Source: Candidatus Micrarchaeota archaeon CG_4_10_14_0_2_um_filter_60_11
GTDB lineage: Archaea; Micrarchaeota; Micrarchaeia; Norongarragalinales; Norongarragalinaceae
DNA: 9,122 nucleotides
Reading direction: 5' to 3'
NCBI GenBank assembly: GCA_002792915.1
Contig: PFPF01000015.1
Span: forward strand, 1-9,122
In this document: positions 1 to 6,671 of the stretch, one piece after another
Position numbering within the stretch: the first letter of the stretch is position 1
How the letters are laid out: each line of letters starts with the position of its first letter
The notes under the pieces: generated by a model
Database searches by the model: none
What the model was told of the DNA's origin: nothing
The model's input: only the letters and a program-made list of their open reading frames with translations
Program-made: the position numbers and the translations under genes

Positions 1-414
1 AACCCGCCGACGATAAGCGGCGCCGCACCGCTGGCGGAAATGATGCGCTTCTTCGAGAAGTGCGGCGAAGAGTTCGCCCTCGTGCTCGACAACAACGGCA
101 AGCCAATCGGAATCGTTACGGACGGCGACGTGCTGCGCGCGTTTTACGTGCGTGTCGCGAGCCACGCCGGCGAAAAGAACTCGTTCGACTTGGAGGAAGC
201 GCTGCGCGACCGCGTGCAGTCGTTCAAAACCCTAAAAGTCGAGGATGCCATGACGCGGCGGCCGAAAACGGTTCCCGAAGACTCGGCCATCCTGCAGGCC
301 GCCGAGCTTTTCCGCAAGAACAACTTGAAGCGCGCGCCCGTGGTGGATGCTGAAGGCAAAGCCGTGGGATTCCTCAAGCGCGCGGACTTGGCCGCCGCGG
401 CGCTCGAATTCTAG
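1..414 (+). CDS. CBS-domain pair protein, 3' part (5' end outside window)
   Basis: The frame is open from base 1 to the TAG at 412-414 and gives 137 residues. The residues before the first internal ATG (position 40) already read as CBS sequence (NPPTISGAAPLAEM), so the gene starts upstream of the window and ATG 40 is not its start. Two CBS motifs are visible: the end of the first (LVLDNNGKPIGIVTDGDVLRA, about residues 31-51) and a complete second one from VEDAMTRRPKTVPEDSAI to VVDAEGKAVGFLKRADL (about 80-132). CBS pairs bind adenine nucleotides such as AMP, ATP or SAM and usually regulate an attached enzyme, channel or transcription factor. That partner, if there is one, would lie upstream and cannot be seen. 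The stop overlaps the stop of convergent ppsA in the palindrome CTAG. The CBS call is firm; the specific role is unknown. Confidence 0.9.
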   Translation, partial: NPPTISGAAPLAEMMRFFEKCGEEFALVLDNNGKPIGIVTDGDVLRAFYVRVASHAGEKNSFDLEEALRDRVQSFKTLKVEDAMTRRPKTVPEDSAILQAAELFRKNNLKRAPVVDAEGKAVGFLKRADLAAAALEF

Positions 415-2798
415 AATCCGCGGCTGCTCTTGAGCAGGAAGCGCTGTTCGGCTGAGGCGACTATGCGGCGCGTCTTCTCGATTATGTCCGCGTTCACGCT
501 CATGCTGTCGATTCCGTACTCGACGAGCGCTTCCGCGAACTCGGGGCAATTCGAGGGCGCCTGCCCGCAGATGCTCACCTTGACGCCGTGCTTGTGGCAG
601 CCCTTGATTACGGTTTCCACGCTGCGCAGCACGCTCGGGTCCCGCTCGTCGAAGTCTTCCGCCACCGTGGGCGAGTCGCGGTCGACGCCCAGCGTGAGCT
701 GCGTCAAGTCGTTGCTGCCTATGCTCATGAAGTCGATGCCGACCTTGCAGAACTCCTCGGCCATTATGACGGTTGACGGGACTTCGCACATTATGCCGAA
801 CTTGAAGTCGTAGCCGCGGTGCAAGCCCGCGTCCTCCACGAGCTTCTTGCATACCTCCAGCTCGTGCACCGTGCGCACGAACGGAATCATGAGCCACAGG
901 TTGCGCAACTTGTATTGCTCGCGGACGCGCTTCATCGCCTCGAGCTCCATCTGGAAGATTACGGGGTCCTTCACGTAACGGAAGCACCCGCGGTAGCCTA
1001 TCATCGGGTTCTCTTCCTGTGGCTCGAATTCCGCGCCGCCCTCGAGCCCGCGGTATTCGTTCGTCTTGAAGTCGTTCGCTCGGTAAATCACGGGGCGCGG
1101 GTAGAAAGCCGCGCAAACCTTGCGCATGCCCCGCGCCATCGCATCCACGAACTCGTCGCGCTTGCCTTCCTTCAGCAAAGCCATCGGGTGCTTGCCCAAG
1201 CCCGCAATCACGAATTCGGCGCGCATCAATCCCACGCCGTCGCAATCGCGGCCGGCAACTTGTTCGGCCAACTCGGGTTCCGCCAAGTTGACGTAAATCT
1301 TCGTGCCCGTGCTCACGATGCCGCCCGCAACAACGGCCGCAAGCGCCGCGTTCTGCTGAACCTTCTCGCTTTCGGCCATCGCGCCTTCGGTCACGATTCC
1401 CGCGACCGCGTCCACCGTCACGACCATCCCGTCCTTCAGCACGCGCGTGGCGGTTTCGGTGCCCACGATGCAGGGCACGCCCAGCTCGCGGCTGACAATC
1501 GCCGCGTGGCACGTCATGCCGCCCTCGTCCGTGACAATCGCCGCCGCGCGCTTCATCGCGGGAACGAAGTCCGGCGAAGTCATCCTCGCGACCAAAACGT
1601 CGCCCTTCTTGACCTTGTAACCGTCCTTGGCGTCGGTAACCACGCGCACGGGCCCGCTCGCCTTGCCCGGCGAAGCCGGCGCGCCCTTCAACAGCACTTT
1701 GCCTTCCGAGCCGCTCGCGGCGGTTTCAGGCGGCTGCTCCGCCTGCGCTTGCATTGCGCGCGCTTCCACGCGCCGCGACTGCTCGGCTTCGTTTGCCTGC
1801 CTCAACGCTTTTGCGGCCGCGGTCTTCTTGAGCGTGGTAATCGGCCGGCTCTGCACGATGAACAGCTTCTTTCCCTCTATTGCGAACTCCAAATCCTGCG
1901 GCTTGCCGTAGTGCTCTTCGATTTTTTTTGCGTAACCCGCCAAGCCCAGCACTTCCGCGTCAGACAGCTTCTGCCGCGACTGCACGGCTTCCGGCACGCT
2001 CTTCCACTCGATGCCCTTGGCCGCGCGAACCACCATGCGGTCCTGCTTGCCGATTACGCGCGACTTGATTTGCAAATCGCCTTTGGAAACGATGAACGAA
2101 TCCGGCGTGACCGAGCCGGAAACGATTGCCTCGCCCAGCCCCACGCCGCCCTCGACCACTATCTCGGACTCGTCGCCCGTAACCGGGTTCGCCGTGAAAA
2201 TTATCCCGCTCTTGTCGCTGAACACGAGCTTTTGGACCACGACGGCAATGCCGACTTTCAAGTGCTCGAAATCGTTCTGGATGCGGTAGTAAATCGCACG
2301 CGCCTCGAACAGCGACGCCCAGCACTCCTGCACCGACTTCACCAGGTTGTCCGAACCCTTGATGTTCAAGAAAGTCGCCTGCTGGCCCGCGAACGACGCT
2401 TCGGGCAAGTCTTCAGCAGTCGCGCTGCTGCGCACCGCAACAGGCACTTCCTGCGAGGCAGCGGGCATGACCGAGACGCCGCACAGCTTGTTGTAGGCGC
2501 GGGTTATTTCGGCTGCCGTGTCCTTGGGCATGCGCGCGCCGATTATCGCGGCTTTTACCGCTTCGCTTGCCCTGCCCAAAGCGCGCTCGTCGTTGACGTC
2601 GAGCTTACCGGTTTCCTCGGAAATCACGTCGCGCAAGCCGTTGGCATCCAAAAAGTCGAAGTACGCTCCGCTGGAAACTATGAATCCCGGCGGCACGGGC
2701 AGGCCCATGTTTGCCATTTCCGCCAAATTGGCACCCTTGCCTCCCGCTTCCGCCAAATTCTTCTTCGACAGCTCGTTGAACCAGTAAACCGTTTTCAC
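411..2798 (-). CDS. ppsA: Phosphoenolpyruvate synthase (pyruvate, water dikinase)
   Basis: This 795-residue protein is close to the family length (E. coli PpsA has 792). It converts pyruvate, ATP and water to PEP, AMP and phosphate, the entry step of gluconeogenesis in the cytoplasm. The nucleotide-binding PPDK_N domain spans about 15-325 (KGANLAEM at 21, AVRSSATAEDLPEASFAGQQ near 121-140, QSRPITT near 316). The swivelling phosphohistidine domain spans about 367-470, with the catalytic histidine at H431 in GGMTCHAAIVSRELG. The C-terminal PEP/pyruvate TIM-barrel domain spans about 500-785, with ENPMIGYRG near 596, GSNDLTQLTLGVDRD near 694 and the catalytic cysteine at C744 in SICGQAPS. A low-complexity Ala/Gln/Glu-rich linker (about 325-362) joins the first two domains. 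The start is GTG at 2796-2798. An ATG at 2818-2820 is out of frame, and a box A lies about 35 bases upstream. The gene follows trmJ on the same strand after a 92-base gap. All key residues are intact. Confidence 0.97.
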   Translation of the reverse strand: MKTVYWFNELSKKNLAEAGGKGANLAEMANMGLPVPPGFIVSSGAYFDFLDANGLRDVISEETGKLDVNDERALGRASEAVKAAIIGARMPKDTAAEITRAYNKLCGVSVMPAASQEVPVAVRSSATAEDLPEASFAGQQATFLNIKGSDNLVKSVQECWASLFEARAIYYRIQNDFEHLKVGIAVVVQKLVFSDKSGIIFTANPVTGDESEIVVEGGVGLGEAIVSGSVTPDSFIVSKGDLQIKSRVIGKQDRMVVRAAKGIEWKSVPEAVQSRQKLSDAEVLGLAGYAKKIEEHYGKPQDLEFAIEGKKLFIVQSRPITTLKKTAAAKALRQANEAEQSRRVEARAMQAQAEQPPETAASGSEGKVLLKGAPASPGKASGPVRVVTDAKDGYKVKKGDVLVARMTSPDFVPAMKRAAAIVTDEGGMTCHAAIVSRELGVPCIVGTETATRVLKDGMVVTVDAVAGIVTEGAMAESEKVQQNAALAAVVAGGIVSTGTKIYVNLAEPELAEQVAGRDCDGVGLMRAEFVIAGLGKHPMALLKEGKRDEFVDAMARGMRKVCAAFYPRPVIYRANDFKTNEYRGLEGGAEFEPQEENPMIGYRGCFRYVKDPVIFQMELEAMKRVREQYKLRNLWLMIPFVRTVHELEVCKKLVEDAGLHRGYDFKFGIMCEVPSTVIMAEEFCKVGIDFMSIGSNDLTQLTLGVDRDSPTVAEDFDERDPSVLRSVETVIKGCHKHGVKVSICGQAPSNCPEFAEALVEYGIDSMSVNADIIEKTRRIVASAEQRFLLKSSRGF

Positions 2799-2830
2799 GC
2801 GCGCAACACCCGCAAACCATTACCGCCGCC

Positions 2831-2840
2831 CTATTAAAAA
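2831..2840 (-). promoter_or_regulatory. Box A (TATA-like) element for ppsA
   Basis: Read on the - strand this is TTTTTAATAG in an otherwise GC-rich gap between trmJ and ppsA. Transcription starting about 25 bases downstream would begin near 2810 and give a leader of roughly 10 bases before the GTG at 2798. This suggests ppsA can be transcribed independently of trmJ. The call rests on composition and position only. Confidence 0.55.
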
Positions 2841-2878
2841 CAATCGCGCGCGCCAATCGCAGGCAACCGCCTTGCTTG

Positions 2879-2884
2879 AAAAAA
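2879..2884 (-). terminator. U-tract, possible terminator of the orf131-trmJ transcript
   Basis: Six consecutive T residues on the - strand (TATTTTTTC) begin 7 bases after the trmJ stop codon. Archaeal RNA polymerase can terminate on short U-tracts without a hairpin, and none is obvious here. Together with the ppsA box A just downstream this suggests a transcript boundary, but the tract is short. Confidence 0.4.
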
Positions 2885-2890
2885 TAGGGT

Positions 2891-3580
2891 TCACTTATGC
2901 CGTTTCGCCAACTCCGCGAAAGCCACGAGCAGGGCTGCCGCCTCTTCCTTGCCCAAGCTCGCACGCCCCAAGGCGCGGTTGAACGCCTTTTTTACCTTCG
3001 GCTTGTCGCGCACGCGCCCGCATTTGTCCACCGCTTCCCCGAAGAATTCGCTTAACTGCCCGACTTCCCTGCGCGGCGCCAGCGCGTACGCTGGCTTTGC
3101 CTTGCTCCGGTAAAGCTCGTAAAGAACGACCGCCACCGCGTGGGACAGGTTCAAAACGGGATGCTCGGGGTTCGCGGGAATCGTCACGAAAAAATCGCAT
3201 TCCGCGGATTCCTCCGCTGTCAGCCCGCTGTCCTCGCTGCCGAAAACAATGGCGGGTTTCTTGGCTCCGGCAATCTTGGCTGGCAAATCGGACAATTTCA
3301 TGCAATTGCGAAATTCGGCATCGCGGAACCGGTTCGGCGCGCCCGTGGTTCCCACAACCAAGTCGCAGCCTTTCGTCGCGTCCGCAAGCGTCTTCACGGT
3401 CTTCGCGCCTGCGAGGACTTCCTTGGAGTGCTTTGCATAGAGTTCAGCGTCAAAGCCCAGCTTGGCTTTGGGCGAAACCAACCACAAGTCCTTGGCCCCG
3501 AAGTTCTTCATTGCCCTGCAAACCGCGCCAATGTTGGCGTCGTGGACGGGGCGGACGAGGATTACGCGCACGCCAATCAC
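2891..3580 (-). CDS. trmJ: TrmJ-like tRNA (cytidine/uridine-2'-O)-methyltransferase, SpoU/SPOUT family
   Basis: This 229-residue protein has the SPOUT class knot motifs in order: motif 1 at VRPVHDANIGAVCRAMKNFG (about 10-28, with N16 and R22), motif 2 at PAIVFGSEDSGLT (about 109-121) and motif 3 at NLSHAVAVVLYELYR (144-158). Motifs 2 and 3 bind S-adenosylmethionine and form the trefoil knot. The family works as a dimer that methylates the ribose 2'-OH of a tRNA nucleotide; characterised archaeal and bacterial TrmJ proteins act at position 32. The C-terminal 70 residues (about 160-229) form a basic helical extension with KPKVKKAFNRALGRASL. The GTG start at 3578-3580 overlaps the TGA of the upstream gene (GTGA), which suggests translational coupling. 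No clear Shine-Dalgarno precedes it, but an internal start would remove motif 1. Family assignment is strong; the exact target nucleotide is inferred. Confidence 0.9.
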   Translation of the reverse strand: MIGVRVILVRPVHDANIGAVCRAMKNFGAKDLWLVSPKAKLGFDAELYAKHSKEVLAGAKTVKTLADATKGCDLVVGTTGAPNRFRDAEFRNCMKLSDLPAKIAGAKKPAIVFGSEDSGLTAEESAECDFFVTIPANPEHPVLNLSHAVAVVLYELYRSKAKPAYALAPRREVGQLSEFFGEAVDKCGRVRDKPKVKKAFNRALGRASLGKEEAAALLVAFAELAKRHK

Positions 3581-3972
3581 GCGGGGTAATGCCTGTGCAG
3601 GTAAAGGAACAGGGGTTCGTAACCCGACTTTTTCTCGCGCAACAGGCGGTAGTGCTCCGCCGAGGAAGCCGGCTCTTCGGACAACAGGAGGTCCACGTAG
3701 TCGTTCACCGCGGCTTTGACGTATCTCCGCCGCACTTTCGAGGCGGCAAAGTTCCGGAACGCCTGGAACTTGCGCCCGTTTGAAAACCCGTCGAAGATGC
3801 TCTTCAGGTGCCGCCCGGTGTACCCGCCGTAACCCCGGCCGCCCCGCAGGGCCGCAAGCACGCTTGCCTGCTCGTCCTCCTTCTTCGAGAGGTCCACGCT
3901 GGGGCGCATGGAAATTTGGTTCGTTATCTCGTTTTTCCTGTTTATTTCCGACCGGGAAAGCCTTCCGCCCAT
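3577..3972 (-). CDS. Conserved-looking hypothetical protein, 131 aa, basic, upstream of trmJ
   Basis: I do not recognise this family. The protein is basic and probably soluble, with no membrane segment or signal peptide. Its features are a polar N-terminus (about 1-35), a Gly/Arg/Tyr-rich stretch RGGRGYGGYTGRH at 43-55, a basic helical region with KFQAFRNFAASKVRRRYVKAAV (about 68-89), and a C-terminal part rich in Tyr, Leu and His ending LFLYLHRHYPA. The Arg/Gly/Tyr content would suit RNA binding, but that is inference. The ATG at 3970-3972 is preceded by a clear Shine-Dalgarno, GGGTGAT, with a 6-base spacer, which supports a real gene. Its TGA overlaps the trmJ GTG by one GTGA quartet, so the two are probably co-transcribed and coupled, and a link to tRNA modification is worth considering. 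It is divergent from the histone-fold gene across a palindromic promoter. Confidence 0.8.
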   Translation of the reverse strand: MGGRLSRSEINRKNEITNQISMRPSVDLSKKEDEQASVLAALRGGRGYGGYTGRHLKSIFDGFSNGRKFQAFRNFAASKVRRRYVKAAVNDYVDLLLSEEPASSAEHYRLLREKKSGYEPLFLYLHRHYPA

Positions 3973-3978
3973 GCCGCT

Positions 3979-3985
3979 ATCACCC
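3979..3985 (-). promoter_or_regulatory. Shine-Dalgarno site of the 131-aa gene
   Basis: On the - strand the sequence GGGTGAT lies 6 bases before the ATG at 3972. It matches the archaeal GGTGAT-type ribosome binding site and fixes this ATG as the start. Confidence 0.75.
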
Positions 3986-3993
3986 GTTGAAAC

Positions 3994-4021
3994 ATAGAGT
4001 TTAAAAGGCTTTAAACTCTAT
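3994..4021. promoter_or_regulatory. Perfect 12-bp inverted repeat in a divergent promoter
   Basis: The arms ATAGAGTTTAAA (3994-4005) and TTTAAACTCTAT (4010-4021) are exact reverse complements separated by AGGC. The element lies midway between the starts at 3972 (-) and 4064 (+). Each arm contains TTTAAA, a plausible box A. Counting about 25 bases from the arm at 4010-4015 on the - strand puts a start near 3987, just before the GGGTGAT site. Counting from either arm on the + strand puts a start near 4030-4040, before the GGGTGG site. So the repeat probably combines back-to-back TATA boxes with a symmetric site that a dimeric regulator could bind. A terminator is unlikely because the flanking genes point away from each other. 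Confidence 0.7.
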
Positions 4022-4051
4022 TTTTACCGTCGGAAAAGACCTCATTTTGAA

Positions 4052-4057
4052 GGGTGG
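4052..4057 (+). promoter_or_regulatory. Shine-Dalgarno site deciding the TTG start at 4064
   Basis: GGGTGG lies 6 bases before TTG 4064-4066. The next downstream ATGs (for example at 4110) are out of frame, so this site supports initiation at the rare TTG codon. Confidence 0.7.
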
Positions 4058-4063
4058 TTAGCT

Positions 4064-4465
4064 TTGACTGTCGATGACGCGAAAACGGTTCCAGAGGCTC
4101 ACGTTGAGGATGAACTCAGCGAAGCCGAAGACGAAAAGCTCCCGTTCCCGAACGCCCGCGTCGTGCGCATAGTCAAGGAGAACCTCAAGAAGGAGCACCA
4201 GATTCGCTACGAGGTCAAGATAGCCGCCAACGTTTTGCTAAAGGAAATCCTGGCGGACATCTCGCAGACCATGGACAACGAGGAATACTTCACGCTCTCG
4301 ATAGAACACTTCAACAAGGCCGCGCGCAAGTACAAGGAAATCGCCTTGAACCAGAAGCGCATACGCCGCGTGCAGAAGGTATTGGAGAAGCAACGGGCCG
4401 AATTGGACGAAATAATAACCGAAATCGAGTTGGATTTGCCCACCAACCCGGCGACCAGCCAGTGA
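4064..4465 (+). CDS. Histone-fold protein with acidic N-terminal tail and helical C-terminal extension
   Basis: This is a 133-residue protein. The core LPFPNARVVRIVKENL (26-41), then a long helix (about 47-72, IRYEVKIAANVLLKEILADI), then FTLSIEHFNKAARKY (76-90) follows the pattern of archaeal histones, compared from memory with LPIAPIGRIIK, the central helix, and KTIKAEDIELAKKMF. That gives the short-long-short helices of a histone fold, which dimerises and usually binds DNA. Departures from a canonical archaeal histone are an acidic N-terminal tail (ten Asp/Glu within residues 4-24), aromatic residues Y75 and F76 where the loop-2 Arg-Lys usually lies, and a charged helical extension (about 95-122, with RRVQKVLEKQRAELDEIITE) predicted to form a coiled coil. 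It may therefore be a specialised histone or a NF-Y/TAF-like factor rather than the main packaging histone. The start is TTG with a good Shine-Dalgarno. It is followed 9 bases later by the COG1340 gene. Confidence 0.72.
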   Translation: MTVDDAKTVPEAHVEDELSEAEDEKLPFPNARVVRIVKENLKKEHQIRYEVKIAANVLLKEILADISQTMDNEEYFTLSIEHFNKAARKYKEIALNQKRIRRVQKVLEKQRAELDEIITEIELDLPTNPATSQ

Positions 4466-4474
4466 TGCAACCCC

Positions 4475-5329
4475 ATGGAACATGAATCCGAACTCGAACA
4501 CAAAGCCGAAGAAAGCAAGAAGAAGCGGGACCTGACGAACGCCGAAGTCCAGGAAATCGCGCGCACCAACCACGAGCGCATCAACTTACTCAAGCAGACG
4601 CTTGCGATATCCAACGACGAAAAGCGCAAGCGCGACGACGAAAACGCCAAAGTAAAGGAATTGAAGGAAAAGCACGCCGCCGCCGAAAGCGAAGTCTACA
4701 AGATAAAAGACGGGCTGGACGCCAAAAAGCTGAAGCTGCGCGGGCTCGTGGGCGAAGGCGGCATCCCCTTCGAACGCCTCCAGCGCCAAATCGACGAACT
4801 GGAATGGGTCCAGCAGACCGAAGCCGTAACCGCCAAGCACGAGAAGGCGCTTGCCAAGCAAATCAAGGAGCTCCGCAAGCAGCTGCCTTCCTCGGCGGAA
4901 GCCAAGCAGATTTACGCGGAAGTTGCGGAGCTTCGCGACAAGCTGACGAAAGCCAACAAGGAGGCCCGCGACTACCGCAAGGAAATGGAAATCCACGCGC
5001 GGCAGAGCGACGTGCACCACCACAAACGCATCGAAACGCTGGAAAAGGCGAAGGCGATGCAGGAAAAAATAACTACCGCTTTGGGCGTTCTCGACAACAA
5101 GCGGGACGAGGCGGACGGCGCGCACAAGGACTTCACGGAAGCGCGCGACGAGGCGCGCAAGACGGACGACGCCGAGCGCTTCAAGGAGCGCGAGGAGTCG
5201 CGCGCCAAGGAGCGCGACATCAAGCGGCGCGTCGAGCTGAAGGCCAAGGACATCCTGGACAAGTTCCGTGCCGGAGAAAAGCTCAGCATGGAAGAGTTCC
5301 TAATCCTAAAAGAATCGGGATTAATGTAG
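4475..5329 (+). CDS. COG1340-type archaeal coiled-coil protein, 284 aa
   Basis: The protein is almost entirely charged helix, with heptad-like patterns at about 20-90, 100-137, 140-205 and 215-260. It has no membrane segment and no recognisable catalytic domain. Two landmarks recall COG1340, a widespread archaeal family of unknown function: RLQRQIDELEWVQQTEAV (101-118) followed by KHEKALAKQIKEL, and the C-terminal LDKFRAGEKLSMEEFLILKE (261-280). A glycine break LVGEGGIP near 91-98 and a histidine cluster H181-H183 interrupt the helices. Such proteins are sometimes mislabelled phosphoserine phosphatase; nothing here supports that. The ATG at 4475 follows the histone-fold stop by 9 bases, with a weak AGTGAT at 4461-4466 overlapping that stop as a possible ribosome site, so the genes are probably one operon. 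A structural or chromatin-related role is inference from context. Confidence 0.82.
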   Translation: MEHESELEHKAEESKKKRDLTNAEVQEIARTNHERINLLKQTLAISNDEKRKRDDENAKVKELKEKHAAAESEVYKIKDGLDAKKLKLRGLVGEGGIPFERLQRQIDELEWVQQTEAVTAKHEKALAKQIKELRKQLPSSAEAKQIYAEVAELRDKLTKANKEARDYRKEMEIHARQSDVHHHKRIETLEKAKAMQEKITTALGVLDNKRDEADGAHKDFTEARDEARKTDDAERFKEREESRAKERDIKRRVELKAKDILDKFRAGEKLSMEEFLILKESGLM

Positions 5330-5337
5330 TGAAATAA

Positions 5338-5351
5338 TTATTTTTAATTTT
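5338..5351 (+). terminator. T-rich terminator after the histone-fold/COG1340 operon
   Basis: The run TTATTTTTAATTTT starts 9 bases after the TAG at 5327-5329, in a short AT-rich gap between two convergent genes. This fits the hairpin-independent U-tract terminators of archaea. Confidence 0.6.
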
Positions 5352-5395
5352 GATATGGACAGCGCGAGCACGACACAAAAATCAGGTTCTTTGCT

Positions 5396-6655
5396 TCAAG
5401 TCCCGTGCTGCCAGCTCGCTAAATACTTCTTCTGCTCGGGAGTGAGCTCGTCGATGGTCACGCCGATGCCTTCCAGCTTTAGCTTGGCTACGGTGTCGTC
5501 GATGTCCTTGGGAACGTCGTAGACTTTCGGCTTGAGGGACTTCGCGTGGGTGACAAGCCACTCGCTGACAAGGGCTTGGTCGCCGAAACTCGTGTCCATC
5601 ACTTCCGAAGGGTGCCCGTTCGCGCACGCGAGGTTCACAAGGCGGCCCTGCGCGAGCAGGTAGAGCTTGTGCCCATTCTTCAGCTCGTAAGATTCAACGT
5701 CGGGCTTGACTTCCTTCTTGGACTTCGCCAGCTTTTCCAAGTCGCCAACGTTGATTTCAACGTCAAAATGCCCGGTGTTCGCGATTACCGCGCCGTCCTT
5801 CATTAATTCAAAGTGCCGCTTGACGAGCACGTCGCGGTCGCCCGTCGCGGTGACGAAAATGTCGCCGATTTTGGCGGCTTCGTCCATCTTCATCACGCGG
5901 AAGCCGTCCAAGTGCGCCTCGATTGCCTTAACCGGGTCAACTTCGGCTATGACAACGCTCGCGCCCATTCCGCGCGCCCTTGAAGCCAAACCGCGTCCGC
6001 AGTAGCCGTAGCCCGCGATTACGAAGACTTTTCCGGCAATCAATTCTTCGGTTGCGCGAATCACGCCGTCCATTGTTGACTGCCCGGTTCCGTAAACGTT
6101 GTCGAAAAAGTGCTTGGTTGGCGTGTCGTTAACCGCGATTACCGGGAATTTGAGCGCCCCGTCCGCGGCCATTGACTTCAGGCGGATTACGCCCGTAGTC
6201 GTTTCCTCTTGGCCGGCGATTACGCCGGGAATCAACTCTTGGCGCTTCGAGTGAATCAGGCTAATCAAGTCCGCGCCGTCGTCCGTCGTGATTTGCGGCT
6301 TCTTGTCCAGGACTTGGTTTAAACACCAATAGTATTCCTCGTTGTTTACTCCGCGCCACGCGTAAACGGAAATCCCTTCGGCAGCGAGCGCAGCAGCCAC
6401 GTCGTCCTGCGTGCTCAGCGGGTTCGAGCCGCACAAGGAAACTTCGGCTCCGCCCGCCTTGAGCGTGCGCATCAGGACGGCCGTTTCTTTCGTAACGTGC
6501 AGGCAGGCCGCGATGCGGACGCCTTTCAACGGCTTTTCCTTCGCGAAGCGTTCGCGTATTTTGCGCAAGACGGGCATGTGGCTGGAAGCCCAGTCGATTC
6601 GCTTCGCGCCGGCTGCGGCAAGCGACTCGTCCTTAACCTTGTAGTCCTTCGCCAT
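5396..6655 (-). CDS. ahcY: Adenosylhomocysteinase (S-adenosyl-L-homocysteine hydrolase)
   Basis: This 419-residue NAD-dependent enzyme reversibly splits S-adenosylhomocysteine into adenosine and homocysteine, relieving product inhibition of methyltransferases. Visible motifs: HMPVL (26-30), CLHVTKETAVL with substrate-site H53, DDGADL (125-130), GQEETTTGV (148-156), NDTPTKHFFDN with catalytic K181 and D185, the NAD-binding GYGYCGRG (215-222), NTGHFDVEI with H296, and NGHPSEVM with H348. It ends in YLASWQHGT, without the longer C-terminal extension of bacterial and eukaryotic forms, as expected for archaea. A TTG at 6668-6670 would add five residues, but GGTGGT at 6663-6668 forms a Shine-Dalgarno 7 bases before ATG 6655, so I chose the ATG. 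It lies 16 bases after the membrane-protein stop and is probably co-transcribed. In some methanogens a close relative prefers S-inosylhomocysteine, which sequence alone does not rule out. Confidence 0.96.
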   Translation of the reverse strand: MAKDYKVKDESLAAAGAKRIDWASSHMPVLRKIRERFAKEKPLKGVRIAACLHVTKETAVLMRTLKAGGAEVSLCGSNPLSTQDDVAAALAAEGISVYAWRGVNNEEYYWCLNQVLDKKPQITTDDGADLISLIHSKRQELIPGVIAGQEETTTGVIRLKSMAADGALKFPVIAVNDTPTKHFFDNVYGTGQSTMDGVIRATEELIAGKVFVIAGYGYCGRGLASRARGMGASVVIAEVDPVKAIEAHLDGFRVMKMDEAAKIGDIFVTATGDRDVLVKRHFELMKDGAVIANTGHFDVEINVGDLEKLAKSKKEVKPDVESYELKNGHKLYLLAQGRLVNLACANGHPSEVMDTSFGDQALVSEWLVTHAKSLKPKVYDVPKDIDDTVAKLKLEGIGVTIDELTPEQKKYLASWQHGT

Positions 6656-6662
6656 TTTTGTA

Positions 6663-6668
6663 ACCACC
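6663..6668 (-). promoter_or_regulatory. Shine-Dalgarno site of ahcY
   Basis: GGTGGT on the - strand sits 7 bases before the ATG at 6655. It decides that start over the in-frame TTG at 6670, which the site itself overlaps. Confidence 0.7.
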
Positions 6669-6671
6669 AAC

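Noticed and set aside
232..1512. A 426-codon - strand frame overlapping ppsA and the CBS gene
   Set aside because: It is frame-shifted relative to ppsA, is very rich in Arg and Gly, and crosses the end of another real gene. No motif supports it.
819..2837. A 672-codon open frame on the + strand, antisense to ppsA
   Set aside because: It lies opposite a gene with all catalytic motifs intact, and its translation is dominated by His, Arg, Ala and Leu with no domain. This is the usual shadow of a GC-rich gene with biased third positions.
3994..4021. The palindrome as an intrinsic terminator, since a T-run follows it on the + strand
   Set aside because: The flanking genes diverge from it, so no transcript would be expected to end there.
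4586..5125. A 179-residue hydrophobic frame on the - strand opposite the coiled-coil gene
   Set aside because: It is the complement shadow of a Lys/Glu-rich coiled coil, with Phe/Leu/Val repeats and no regulatory signals.
5377..5381. Five-T tract downstream of ahcY on the - strand as its terminator
   Set aside because: The tract is only five bases long. It could contribute to termination, but it is too weak to call.
6656..6670. TTG at 6668-6670 as the start of adenosylhomocysteinase (five extra residues)
   Set aside because: The TTG overlaps the GGTGGT ribosome site that is correctly spaced for the ATG at 6655.
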